Assembly: GCA_964547515.1 (NCBI GenBank)
Contig: CAZJOA010000035.1
Location: 1 to 19,940, forward strand
Direction of reading: 5' to 3'
Source: UBA11524 sp964547515
GTDB taxonomy: Bacteria > Bacillota > Clostridia > Christensenellales > Aristaeellaceae
Length of the DNA: 19,940 bases
This document shows, in pieces, positions 1-6,877 of this stretch (position 1 is its first letter; the number at the start of each line of letters is the position of its first letter). The position numbers and the translations under genes are program-made. The notes beneath the pieces are model-generated. The model searched no databases, was not told where the DNA came from, and saw nothing but the letters and a program-made list of their open reading frames with translations.

Positions 1-26
1 TGCTGAAAACACGGCTTTTTTGACAG

Positions 27-59
27 TCTGCGGAAAGGGTCGGACTCGCAGATATTTTT
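27..59 (+). terminator. Possible terminator of an upstream gene outside the window
   Basis: A 6-bp inverted repeat, TCTGCG at 27-32 and CGCAGA at 47-52, is followed by a short T-run at 55-59. It could end a transcript entering from the left. The 14-nt loop is long and an alternative AGTC/GACT pairing exists, so this is a weak call. Confidence 0.3.
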
Positions 60-80
60 CCGAAACTTCTCTTTTACCTA

Positions 81-109
81 TTGAAAAATGTTCGTGGTTT
101 GTATATAAT
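81..109 (+). promoter_or_regulatory. Sigma-A-type promoter of the phnD-like gene
   Basis: TTGAAA at 81-86 and TATAAT at 104-109 are separated by exactly 17 nt. Transcription would start near 116, about 40 nt before the ATG at 157. This is one of the two best -10 matches in the window and fits strong expression of a binding protein. Confidence 0.85.
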
Positions 110-115
110 AGAGGC

Positions 116-132
116 GCGATTTGATCGCAAAT
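116..132. promoter_or_regulatory. Candidate operator at the phnD transcription start
   Basis: Two overlapping inverted repeats lie directly downstream of the -10 box: GCGAT-N3-ATCGC at 116-128 and ATTTG-N4-CAAAT at 119-132. The position suits repression by a DNA-binding protein, and the LacI-family gene at 5340-6368 is the obvious candidate. It does not show the classic central CG of many LacI-family operators, so the assignment is inference. Confidence 0.35.
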
Positions 133-156
133 ATACTGCATAAGGAGACCAAGACC

Positions 157-1200
157 ATGAAGAAGTTTGTTGCCCTGCTGCTGGCGGCCATGATGCTGCT
201 GGGCTGCACTGCTCTGGCTGACACCATCAAGATGGACAAGCTGACCTTCCAGTTTGTTCCCTCCAAGGATGCGGACGTCATCATCACCGGTACGGCGAAC
301 CTGCCCGAGCTGGTGCAGGCTGAAATGGCGAAGCTGGGTTACGAGATCGGCAAAGTGGAGATCTCTGTTGGCACCAGCTACGAAGCGACCGGCGAGGCCA
401 TGTGTGCCGGTTCCATCGATGTGGGCTGGCTGCCCGGCGGCACCTACGCCATCTACAGCCAGGCGAAGGAAGTCGATGTCATTCTGACGGCGACCCGTGC
501 CGGCCTGAGCAATGACAGCGAAGACCCCGCCACCTGGAATGGCGATGCCAACAAGACCCTGCCCACCGATAAGCAGGTGACGTTCTACCGTTCCCTGATC
601 TACGCCGCTCCCACCGAGTATGGCAAGCAGCTGGCCGCGAAGGTCAACGCCGGTGAAAAGCTGACCTGGGAAGAGCTGGACAAGGCGACTTGGGCCGTGG
701 GCAACACCTCTTCTTCCGCTGGCTATATCTATCCCACCATGTGGCTGATGGAGAACTACGACGGCAAGAAGGTTTCCGACCTGTCCAACGTCGTGCAGCT
801 GGGCTATGCGGATGCCTTCGCGCAGGCCGCTGCCGAGCAGGTGGACATCATCGTCTGCTACGCTGACGGCCGCCGTGACTACGAGGCTGCGTGGAACACC
901 TCCACCGACAGCGCTGATGCCACCGGCAAGGCGGGCATGGGCCGCACCGATTCCATCTGGAACGAGCTGAACGTCATCGGCGTGACCGACGGCATCTACA
1001 ACGACACCGTCGCCGTGACCACCGCCAACCCCGACATCTACAACCCCGAGTTCATCAACGCGCTTCAGACCGCGCTCATCAACATCATCAACACCGAGGA
1101 AGGCCAGGCCATCTTCTCCGTGTACAGCCACACCGGCTACGCGCTCGCGACCGATGCTGACTACGATGGTGCCCGTACCGCGCTGACTGTCGTGCAGTAA
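157..1200 (+). CDS. phnD: PhnD-type ABC transporter substrate-binding protein
   Basis: This 347-residue protein is the extracytoplasmic solute receptor for the importer encoded just downstream. An N-terminal hydrophobic segment of about 20 residues follows MKK and ends in LLGC (Cys17), a plausible lipobox. A signal peptidase I site after Ala-Leu-Ala is an alternative. The body resembles the phosphate/phosphite/phosphonate binding family: an early strand leading to FVPSKDAD, then a GWLPGGTYAIY segment that usually lines the ligand cleft. The start at 157 is chosen because AAGGAGA at 142-148 precedes it with good spacing and because the signal peptide begins there; an in-frame TTG at 121 would put charged residues before it. 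A strong promoter precedes it and a terminator follows. The ligand is not known: phosphonate, phosphite or another phosphate ester are all possible, and no phosphonate catabolic gene is nearby. Confidence 0.88.
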   Translation: MKKFVALLLAAMMLLGCTALADTIKMDKLTFQFVPSKDADVIITGTANLPELVQAEMAKLGYEIGKVEISVGTSYEATGEAMCAGSIDVGWLPGGTYAIYSQAKEVDVILTATRAGLSNDSEDPATWNGDANKTLPTDKQVTFYRSLIYAAPTEYGKQLAAKVNAGEKLTWEELDKATWAVGNTSSSAGYIYPTMWLMENYDGKKVSDLSNVVQLGYADAFAQAAAEQVDIIVCYADGRRDYEAAWNTSTDSADATGKAGMGRTDSIWNELNVIGVTDGIYNDTVAVTTANPDIYNPEFINALQTALINIINTEEGQAIFSVYSHTGYALATDADYDGARTALTVVQ

Positions 1201-1211
1201 TCGCCCCAATG

Positions 1212-1252
1212 AGCGGCTTCTCCCTAACAAAAAGGCGGGAAGCCGCTTTTTT
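1212..1252 (+). terminator. Terminator after the phnD-like gene
   Basis: A perfect 9-bp inverted repeat, AGCGGCTTC at 1212-1220 and GAAGCCGCT at 1239-1247, leads straight into a T-run to 1252. It lies inside the transporter cluster, so it should make binding-protein mRNA more abundant than the downstream message. Confidence 0.85.
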
Positions 1253-1286
1253 GTACGGATTTTGCCGGATTTTTGCCATGAAAACC

Positions 1287-1316
1287 TTGCGGAATGTATG
1301 CCTGACGTGCTATAAT
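1287..1316 (+). promoter_or_regulatory. Promoter of the phnC-phnE-phnE-nucleotidase-lacI genes
   Basis: TTGCGG at 1287-1292 and TATAAT at 1311-1316 are spaced by 18 nt. This places a start near 1323, about 30 nt before phnC. Together with the terminator just upstream it allows expression of the membrane and enzyme genes independently of the binding protein. Confidence 0.7.
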
Positions 1317-1353
1317 CTATTGTACCAAACTATGCTGTAGGGCAGAAGGGGAT

Positions 1354-2118
1354 ATGACTTTGATTCAGTTCGAGAACGTAAGCAAGACCTACCCCAATGG
1401 CGTGAAGGGACTCAAGAATGTGAACCTGACCATCGATCAGGGCGAATTCGTGGCGATCATCGGCCTGTCCGGCGCGGGCAAGTCCACGCTGATCCGCACG
1501 ATCAACCGCATGATCGACATCACCGAGGGCTACCTCATCGTGGATGATGTGGACGTGATGACGCTCCACGGGCAGAGTCTGCGCCGCTTCCGCCGGAAGA
1601 TCGGCATGATCTTCCAGTCCTTCAACCTGGTCACGCGTTCCACCGCCATCAAGAACGTGCTGACCTCCATGGTGCCGGACATGAACTTCTTCCAGGTGCT
1701 TTTGGGTCTGTTCAGCCGCGAACAGAAGATGAAGGCGCTGGAGGCGCTGGACAAGGTCGGCATTCTGGACAAGGCGTACACTCGCTGCGACCAGCTTTCG
1801 GGCGGTCAGCAGCAGCGCGTCGCCCTGGCGCGCACGCTGAATCAGTCTCCCTCCATCATCCTCGCGGATGAACCCGTTGCCGCGCTTGACCCCGTGACCG
1901 CCCATCAGGTCATGAGCGATTTCAAGCGCATCAATGAGGAGATGAACATCACCGTGCTCATCAACATCCACCATGTGGATCTGGCGCTGAAGTACGCCAG
2001 CCGCGTCATCGGCATCCGTGCGGGCGAGATCGTCTACGATGGCCCGACGACCGCCGTCACGCAGGAAATTCTCGACTCCATCTACAACGGCGCGGCCATT
2101 CCGCAGGCGGGTGAGTGA
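1354..2118 (+). CDS. phnC: PhnC-type ABC transporter ATP-binding protein
   Basis: This 254-residue protein hydrolyses ATP on the cytoplasmic side to drive import through the two PhnE-like permeases that follow. All ABC ATPase motifs are visible: Walker A GLSGAGKST at about residues 37-45, the Q-loop in IGMIFQSFNLV, the signature LSGGQQQR, Walker B IILADEPVAALD, and the H-loop histidine in INIHHVD. The length and the early text VSKTYPNG are typical of the phosphonate-type PhnC group. The start is preceded by a purine-rich AGAAGGGG. The stop codon is followed after one base by the ATG of the first permease, which indicates translational coupling. The family is clear; the transported solute is not. 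Confidence 0.93.
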   Translation: MTLIQFENVSKTYPNGVKGLKNVNLTIDQGEFVAIIGLSGAGKSTLIRTINRMIDITEGYLIVDDVDVMTLHGQSLRRFRRKIGMIFQSFNLVTRSTAIKNVLTSMVPDMNFFQVLLGLFSREQKMKALEALDKVGILDKAYTRCDQLSGGQQQRVALARTLNQSPSIILADEPVAALDPVTAHQVMSDFKRINEEMNITVLINIHHVDLALKYASRVIGIRAGEIVYDGPTTAVTQEILDSIYNGAAIPQAGE

Positions 2119-2119
2119 T

Positions 2120-2971
2120 ATGGCGAAGAAGAACGAAGCCGCCTATCGCGTGCCCCTGTTTGACCGCATCTTCAAGCCGGAGATCATCACGCTGGACAAT
2201 GGCGCGACCGTTTCGCGTCCTCGCAGCCGCATGCCGCTGATCGTCATCATCATCGTGGCGGTGCTGTGGGCATCCGTCCTGCTGACCGGCTTTGACATCG
2301 GCATCATCATCAAGCGCGGTCATCAGTTCACCTACATCATCCAGCGCATTTTCAACCCGGATTTCTCCTATTTCAGCAAGGTCATCAGCCCCCTGCTGGA
2401 TACCATCAAAATGTCCATCCTCGGCTCTGTCCTGGGTGCGACGCTGGCGCTGCCCTTCTCCGTGGTCGCGTCCACCAACATCAACCGCAACAGCTGGATT
2501 GTGTCCATCTGCCGCTTCCTGCTGAACATCATCCGCACGCTGCCCACGCTGGTCATCGCGAAATTCGCCGCGCTGATCTTCGGCCTGGGCACCTTCGCCG
2601 GTACGGTGGCCATCACCGTGTTCACCTTCGGCGTTGTGTCCAAGATGATGTACGAGGCCATCGAGACCATCGACATGGGTGCCTTCGAGGCCATGGAATC
2701 CGCCGGCGGCAACAAGTTCCAGTCCTTCTGGACGGCCTGCTTCCCGCAGATCCTCCCCACCTATCTCAGCTACTGCCTCTACAGCCTGGAGATGAACATC
2801 CGCGCCGCGGCCATCCTGGGCTATGTGGGCGCGGGCGGCCTGGGGCTGCTCATCAACGAGCGCATCGGCTGGCGCGATTATGAGGGTCTGGGCATGGTGC
2901 TGCTGGCGCTGTTCGTGGTGGTCTTCATCATCGAGAACACCAGCCAGTACCTGCGCAGGAAGCTCAGCTAA
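2120..2971 (+). CDS. phnE: PhnE-type ABC transporter permease (first copy)
   Basis: This 283-residue integral membrane protein forms one half of the importer channel. A short polar N-terminus runs to about residue 37, then a first hydrophobic helix (PLIVIIIVAVLWA) and several more follow, with the BPD transport-system domain in the C-terminal two thirds. The cytoplasmic EAA-like loop that contacts the ATPase reads EAMESAGGNKF, with the following FPQILP. Its ATG lies one base after the phnC stop, and no strong ribosome site is evident, so it probably depends on coupling to phnC. An in-frame upstream extension to 2018 is discarded because it lies within phnC and reads as low-complexity Arg/Ser. 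It pairs with the second permease at 2987. Confidence 0.92.
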   Translation: MAKKNEAAYRVPLFDRIFKPEIITLDNGATVSRPRSRMPLIVIIIVAVLWASVLLTGFDIGIIIKRGHQFTYIIQRIFNPDFSYFSKVISPLLDTIKMSILGSVLGATLALPFSVVASTNINRNSWIVSICRFLLNIIRTLPTLVIAKFAALIFGLGTFAGTVAITVFTFGVVSKMMYEAIETIDMGAFEAMESAGGNKFQSFWTACFPQILPTYLSYCLYSLEMNIRAAAILGYVGAGGLGLLINERIGWRDYEGLGMVLLALFVVVFIIENTSQYLRRKLS

Positions 2972-2976
2972 GGAGG
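2971..2976 (+). promoter_or_regulatory. Ribosome site deciding the start of the second PhnE permease
   Basis: AGGAGG sits only one base before an ATG at 2978 but ten bases before an ATG at 2987. The first spacing is too short for initiation, so the start at 2987 is preferred. Confidence 0.7.
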
Positions 2977-2986
2977 AATGGGAACG

Positions 2987-3826
2987 ATGGGAAAGACAAA
3001 GAACAAGCTGCTCGATCGTCCCCTGACGATCGAGGAGGTCTACGCGGCGCGTCCGCAGCTGTGGTGGCTCTATACGCTGATCGTGCTGATCGTGGCGGCG
3101 CTGCTGGGCTGGAGCGGCACGGCCATTGAGTGGAAGGGCTTTGCCAAGAAGGGCATCGAGGTCGCCAAGGGCGTCGGCAATGGCCTGCTCCACCCGGACA
3201 CGAAGCTCCTCTTCAACCTGACGACCGAGGGCGTGCCCTATCAGCTCTTCCAGACGGTCGCCATCGCCGTGCTGGGCACTTTCATCGGCGGCATCCTCGC
3301 CGTGCCGTTCAGCTTCCTTGCCAGCGACAAGATCGTGCCGAAGCCGGTGGCGTTCGTCACCAATGTCATCATCCTGATGATCCGCACCATCCCGAGCCTG
3401 GTGTGGGCGCTGATGTGGATTCGCGTGACGGGCCCCAATGCCTTCTGCGGCGTGGTGACGCAGGCGGTGTGCTCCATCGGCATGATCTCCAAGATGTACA
3501 TCACCGCCATCGAGGACATCGACACCCGCATCCTGGAGAGTCTCGATGCCTCCGGGTGCACGACCTTCCAGAAGATCCGCTATGGCATGCTGCCGCAGAT
3601 CATCCCGAATTTCATCTCCACCGTGATCTACCGCTTCGACATCAATGTCAAGGACGCGACCACCCTGGGCATCGTCGGCGCGGGCGGCATTGGCGCGGCG
3701 CTGAACCAGTGCATCAACTCCAGCCGCTGGAGCATGGTCGGCGCGTACCTGTGCGGCATGGTGGTGCTGATGCTCTTCATCGAGCTGTTCTCCACCAGGA
3801 TCCGCAATCGCCTGACGAGAGGTTGA
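2987..3826 (+). CDS. phnE: PhnE-type ABC transporter permease (second copy)
   Basis: This 279-residue membrane protein is the second permease of the importer, probably forming a heterodimer with the first. After a charged N-terminus (GKTKNK) comes a helix around WWLYTLIVLIVAALL, then the BPD permease domain. Its EAA-like loop reads ESLDASGCTTF followed by LPQIIP, matching the first permease in design but diverged in sequence, so this is an old duplication rather than a recent one. The GAGGIGAAL segment near the C-terminus is shared with other PhnE proteins. It begins 15 bases after the first permease and ends 4 bases before the nucleotidase start, so all belong to one transcript. Two PhnE genes in tandem are common in Gram-positive phn-type importers. 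Confidence 0.92.
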   Translation: MGKTKNKLLDRPLTIEEVYAARPQLWWLYTLIVLIVAALLGWSGTAIEWKGFAKKGIEVAKGVGNGLLHPDTKLLFNLTTEGVPYQLFQTVAIAVLGTFIGGILAVPFSFLASDKIVPKPVAFVTNVIILMIRTIPSLVWALMWIRVTGPNAFCGVVTQAVCSIGMISKMYITAIEDIDTRILESLDASGCTTFQKIRYGMLPQIIPNFISTVIYRFDINVKDATTLGIVGAGGIGAALNQCINSSRWSMVGAYLCGMVVLMLFIELFSTRIRNRLTRG

Positions 3827-3830
3827 CACC

Positions 3831-5312
3831 ATGTCCAAGCTGACGATCTATTTCACATCGGATACCCATGGGTATCTGTATCCGACCACATTTGCCGACA
3901 AGCAGCCCCGCCCCATGGGGCTGCTTGCCATGTCCTTCCCCAAGGACGAGAACACGCTCGTCATCGACGGGGGGGACACCATCCAGGGTTCACCGCTGAC
4001 GACCTTCTGCCGGCAGGAGCATCGGGAGCTGCCCGTCGCCGCCGCCATGAATGCCCGCGGGTATGACTATGTCACCCTGGGCAACCACGATTTCAACAAT
4101 GGCTACGACGAGATCAGGCGCTATCTGGACGCGCTGAATGCCCGCTGCCTCTGCGCCAATGTGACCGACCTGCGCGGCGAGCTGCCCATCAGCGGCGCGA
4201 CGGTGCACACCCTGGGCAACGGGCTGCGCGTGGGGCTGGTGGGCATCGTGACGGATTGGGTCAACCGGTGGGAGAAGCCGGAGAACCTGACGGAGCTGCG
4301 GGTGACTGACCCGTTGGCGGCCGCACGGGAGGCGCTTTCCGGCCTGGAGGCGGACATCATCGTCGGCATCTACCACGGCGGGGTGGAGCGCGACCTGGAT
4401 ACCGGGCGGCTGCTCTCCCGGACGGATGAGAACATCGCCTGCCGCCTGTGCGAGGAGCTGAACATCGACCTGCTGCTGACGGGACATCAGCATATCGCCA
4501 TGGCGGATCGTCAGTGGCACGGCACGCATATCGTGCAAACGCCCTGCAACGCGACGGCCTATGTCCGGGTGACGCTGGAGGAGGACGGCTTCCATTCCGA
4601 ACTGTGCGCCGTTCCGGCTGCGGTGACGCTCACGGCGGAGGAAACAGCTCTCCAGGCGGAGCTGAACGACTGGCTGGATCGACCCATCGGGCATCTGAGT
4701 CAGGCGATCTGGCCGGAGGACAAGCTGAAAATGGCGCTGGAGGGCTCATCCATTGCGGATTTCTTCAACACCGTGCAGCGCTGGGCGAGTGGGGCGGATG
4801 TGTCCTGTGCGGCGCTGGGCAATGACGTGCGAGGCTTCGACAGCGACGTGACCGTCCGGGACGTGGTGGCCAGCTATGTGTATTCCAATACGCTGGTGGT
4901 GCTGCGGGTGACGGGCGACATCCTCAGAACGGCACTGGAGCAGTGTGCGCGGTATTTCGCGCGGACGGCGGACGGCATCGCCATCGCGGACAGCTTCCTG
5001 CACCCCAAGGTCGCCCACTACAACTATGACTATTTCGGCGGCATCGAGTACACCTTTGATCTGCGTCAGCCGGAGGGCGAGCGTGTCGTCCGCCTGACGC
5101 GCCAGGGGCAGCCGATTCTTCCGTCGGACACGCTGACCCTGGTCATGTGTGACTACCGTGCGACCGGCGCGGGGGACTTCGACTGCTATTGCGGCTGCGA
5201 ACGGGTGAAGGAAGTGCCGACCGAGGTCAGCGAGCTGATCCTGGACTACCTGATGGCACATCCCCAGGTGGCGATCCCCCGGGAGCACCCCATCCAGACC
5301 ATCATCCAATGA
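3831..5312 (+). CDS. 5'-nucleotidase / cyclic phosphodiesterase family metallophosphoesterase, no signal peptide
   Basis: This 493-residue protein belongs to the UshA/CpdB-like 5'-nucleotidase family, which removes phosphate from nucleotides and related esters using two metal ions. The N-terminal metallophosphoesterase domain shows the metal ligands in order: DTHG (residues 11-14), GGD (Asp49), GNHD (84-87), a histidine in YHGGV, and GHQH. The C-terminal 5'-nucleotidase domain shows GNDVRGF and the YSNTLVVLRVTG segment. The protein begins directly with the first strand of the catalytic domain (KLTIYFTSDTHG) and has no signal peptide, whereas most family members are exported. It follows the importer genes by 4 bases, behind GAGAGGT. 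The inference is that it dephosphorylates the imported solute inside the cell. The exact substrate cannot be read from sequence; a phosphosugar or cyclic nucleotide is also possible. Confidence 0.9.
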   Translation: MSKLTIYFTSDTHGYLYPTTFADKQPRPMGLLAMSFPKDENTLVIDGGDTIQGSPLTTFCRQEHRELPVAAAMNARGYDYVTLGNHDFNNGYDEIRRYLDALNARCLCANVTDLRGELPISGATVHTLGNGLRVGLVGIVTDWVNRWEKPENLTELRVTDPLAAAREALSGLEADIIVGIYHGGVERDLDTGRLLSRTDENIACRLCEELNIDLLLTGHQHIAMADRQWHGTHIVQTPCNATAYVRVTLEEDGFHSELCAVPAAVTLTAEETALQAELNDWLDRPIGHLSQAIWPEDKLKMALEGSSIADFFNTVQRWASGADVSCAALGNDVRGFDSDVTVRDVVASYVYSNTLVVLRVTGDILRTALEQCARYFARTADGIAIADSFLHPKVAHYNYDYFGGIEYTFDLRQPEGERVVRLTRQGQPILPSDTLTLVMCDYRATGAGDFDCYCGCERVKEVPTEVSELILDYLMAHPQVAIPREHPIQTIIQ

Positions 5313-5339
5313 CAATGCGGAAGGGAGGCGGAACGCGCC

Positions 5340-6368
5340 ATGACGCAGAAGCGGATCACCATCTATGACATCGCCCGGGAGGCCGGCGTGTCCGCGTCCA
5401 CCGTGTCGCGCATCCTTGCCAACAGTGCCGGTGTCAAGCCGGAAAAGCGTCAGCGCGTCATGGCGCTGGTGGAAAAGTACAATTTCACGCCCAACGCCAT
5501 GGCCAAGGGGCTGAGCAAATCCCGGAGCAAGCTCATCGGCATGCTCTGTCCGGATGTGCGCAATCCCTTCTATTCCAACGTGTTCGCCCAGTGCGAGCAG
5601 GCGGCCTATCAGGCGGGGTACACGCTGCTGCTCAACAACACCTTCGGCGAACCGGAGAAGGAGATCACCTACATGCAGCGCATGGTGGAGCAGCGGGTGG
5701 ACAGCCTCATCATCTGCGGCGGCGTGGTGGACTGGAATCCCTTGCCGGAGGCGTTCGAGCAGGCGCTGCGCCAGTGCATCCGTCAGGTGCCGGTGGTCGT
5801 GGCCGGGAAGCCCCGGGGCGTGGACTGCTATCAGGTGGTGCTGGATCATGCCGATGGCATGCGTCAGGCGGTTCGCTGCCTTTTCGGGATGGGACACCGC
5901 CGCATCGCCTTCCTCCACGGCCCGATGAACATCGTCCAGACGCAGGTCAAGGTCGATGCCTATCGGGAAATGCTGGAAGAGCTGGGCGCGCCCCTCTGCC
6001 CGGAATACCTGGTGGACGAGGGCAGCTTCGACGAGAAGAGCGGCCATCATGGCATGCTCCGCCTGCTGACTTTGCCTCAGCCGCCCACCGCCGTCATCAC
6101 GGCCAACGACATGATGTGTGTCGGCGCACTCCAGGCCATCCAGCGCAGGGGGCTTTCCGTCCCGGCGGACATTTCGCTCATCGGCTGCGACGATGTCTTC
6201 CTCACCGAGCTGACCCAGCCCAACCTCAGCAGCATCCGCGTGGACTATGAGCAGTACGGCAGCACGCTCATCGACACCGCGCTTCTGGCGATGGATCAGC
6301 CGGATGTGCCGGAGATGCTCTCCCTGCCCCTTCGGCTGACGCTCCGCGAATCGTGCCGGGCGCTGTGA
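5340..6368 (+). CDS. LacI-family transcriptional regulator
   Basis: This 342-residue protein has an N-terminal helix-turn-helix of LacI type (TIYDIAREAGVSASTVSRIL, residues 8-27), a hinge region, and a periplasmic-binding-protein-like effector domain. The effector domain carries the usual family texts IGMLCPDVRNPFYS, GHRRIAFLHGP and a C-terminal part with ADISLIGCDD. Overall it is closest in style to the PurR/CcpA branch. AAGGGAGG at 5321-5328 precedes the start. It is the last gene of the transporter-nucleotidase cluster, 27 bases after the nucleotidase, so it most likely controls this cluster in response to a sugar, nucleoside or the imported solute. A candidate operator is the inverted repeat at 116-132. 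The effector is unknown. Confidence 0.93.
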   Translation: MTQKRITIYDIAREAGVSASTVSRILANSAGVKPEKRQRVMALVEKYNFTPNAMAKGLSKSRSKLIGMLCPDVRNPFYSNVFAQCEQAAYQAGYTLLLNNTFGEPEKEITYMQRMVEQRVDSLIICGGVVDWNPLPEAFEQALRQCIRQVPVVVAGKPRGVDCYQVVLDHADGMRQAVRCLFGMGHRRIAFLHGPMNIVQTQVKVDAYREMLEELGAPLCPEYLVDEGSFDEKSGHHGMLRLLTLPQPPTAVITANDMMCVGALQAIQRRGLSVPADISLIGCDDVFLTELTQPNLSSIRVDYEQYGSTLIDTALLAMDQPDVPEMLSLPLRLTLRESCRAL

Positions 6369-6498
6369 GGCATTCCCGCGCCCGATTCTGCATACCCTTT
6401 TGCAGGGGGAAGGACGCTGCTCCTCCGGAAAAAGTGGTTATGCTGTCAAAAGAGTTAGATTTGTCTCACAAAAGGTGAAATTATTTCCGAAAAAGGGC

Positions 6499-6527
6499 TT
6501 GACAAACCCGCGAGGGCGTGCTATTCT
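6499..6527 (+). promoter_or_regulatory. Promoter of feoA
   Basis: TTGACA at 6499-6504 and TATTCT at 6522-6527 are separated by 17 nt. An AT-rich tract at 6478-6495 precedes the -35 box and could act as an UP element. Transcription would begin near 6534, directly at the palindrome that follows. Confidence 0.85.
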
Positions 6528-6536
6528 ATTCCAGGC

Positions 6537-6552
6537 GTTAGAAAACGCTAAC
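6537..6552. promoter_or_regulatory. Palindromic candidate operator before feoA
   Basis: GTTAG-N6-CTAAC spans 6537-6552, about +4 to +19 relative to the predicted transcription start. The same 5-6-5 palindrome recurs before feoB. The half-site resembles the TTAG/CTAA halves of DtxR/IdeR-family iron boxes, but the spacing differs from the DtxR consensus. An iron-responsive repressor is inferred. Confidence 0.6.
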
Positions 6553-6574
6553 TACCGATCAAAGCCATGACGAT

Positions 6575-6580
6575 GGAGGG
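6575..6580 (+). promoter_or_regulatory. Ribosome site deciding the feoA start
   Basis: GGAGGG touches an ATG at 6581 with no spacing, but lies 6 bases before the ATG at 6587. The second ATG is therefore taken as the start. Confidence 0.65.
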
Positions 6581-6586
6581 ATGAAC

Positions 6587-6799
6587 ATGAACCTTCGTAG
6601 TGCAGAGCTGGGCAGGGAATACATCATCCGCGGCATCGCGACGGACGATGAGGAGCTCAATCAGTTCCTCTTCTCGCTGGGCTGCTATACCGGTGAACCC
6701 ATCACCGTGGTCAGCCGCAAGCGGGGCGGATGCACGATCTCCGTGAAGGATGCCCGCTACAGCATCGACGATCAGCTGGCTGAGGCCATCGAAGTGTGA
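6587..6799 (+). CDS. feoA: FeoA, ferrous iron transport accessory protein
   Basis: This 70-residue cytoplasmic protein is a FeoA SH3-like domain, which assists FeoB in Fe(II) uptake. Diagnostic features are the opening strand (LRSAELGREYIIRGI), a central LGCYTGEPITVVSRKRGGCTISV stretch of which the LG-x4-GEPI-x-V part is the family hallmark, and a C-terminal end reading YSIDDQLAEAIEV. Length is normal for a free-standing FeoA. The gene stands directly behind a strong promoter and a palindromic candidate iron operator, and is followed by a terminator-like hairpin before feoB. Confidence 0.93.
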   Translation: MNLRSAELGREYIIRGIATDDEELNQFLFSLGCYTGEPITVVSRKRGGCTISVKDARYSIDDQLAEAIEV

Positions 6800-6808
6800 C
6801 TTCCTGGA

Positions 6809-6834
6809 CAAAAAGGACCGGCTGATCCTTTTTT
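6809..6834 (+). terminator. Terminator-like hairpin between feoA and feoB
   Basis: AAAAAGGA at 6810-6817 pairs with TCCTTTTTT at 6826-6834 around an 8-nt loop, giving an A/T-rich stem with a T-run. It is probably a partial terminator that lowers read-through into feoB. The stem is short in GC pairs. Confidence 0.6.
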
Positions 6835-6843
6835 GGGCGGTGT

Positions 6844-6859
6844 GTTAGCCTTTACTAAC
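6844..6859. promoter_or_regulatory. Second palindromic candidate operator, before feoB
   Basis: GTTAG at 6844-6848 and CTAAC at 6855-6859 are separated by 6 nt, the same arms and spacing as the site at 6537-6552, while the spacer differs. No convincing -35/-10 pair overlaps it, so it may act on a weak promoter, as a roadblock, or through RNA structure. Confidence 0.55.
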
Positions 6860-6862
6860 TGC

Positions 6863-6877
6863 GAACCCTCACGGTTC
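6863..6877 (+). other. Short inverted repeat in the feoB leader
   Basis: GAACC at 6863-6867 and GGTTC at 6873-6877 enclose a 5-nt loop, ending 14 bases before the feoB ribosome site. It could form a small mRNA hairpin. No function can be assigned. Confidence 0.35.

Noticed and set aside
20..48. A second promoter starting with TTGACA at 20-25
   Set aside because: At 17 nt spacing the -10 position reads GACTCG, which is not a -10 box; an AT-rich GATATT is 25 nt away.
157..3826. A complete phosphonate degradation (C-P lyase) operon
   Set aside because: Only transporter genes of the phn class are present. No PhnG-PhnM-like, phosphonatase or phosphite dehydrogenase gene is seen, so a phosphonate role is not claimed.
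6388..6405. Terminator after the LacI-family gene
   Set aside because: CTGCA-N8-TGCAG is an inverted repeat but is followed by a G-run, not T-run, and the stem is short.
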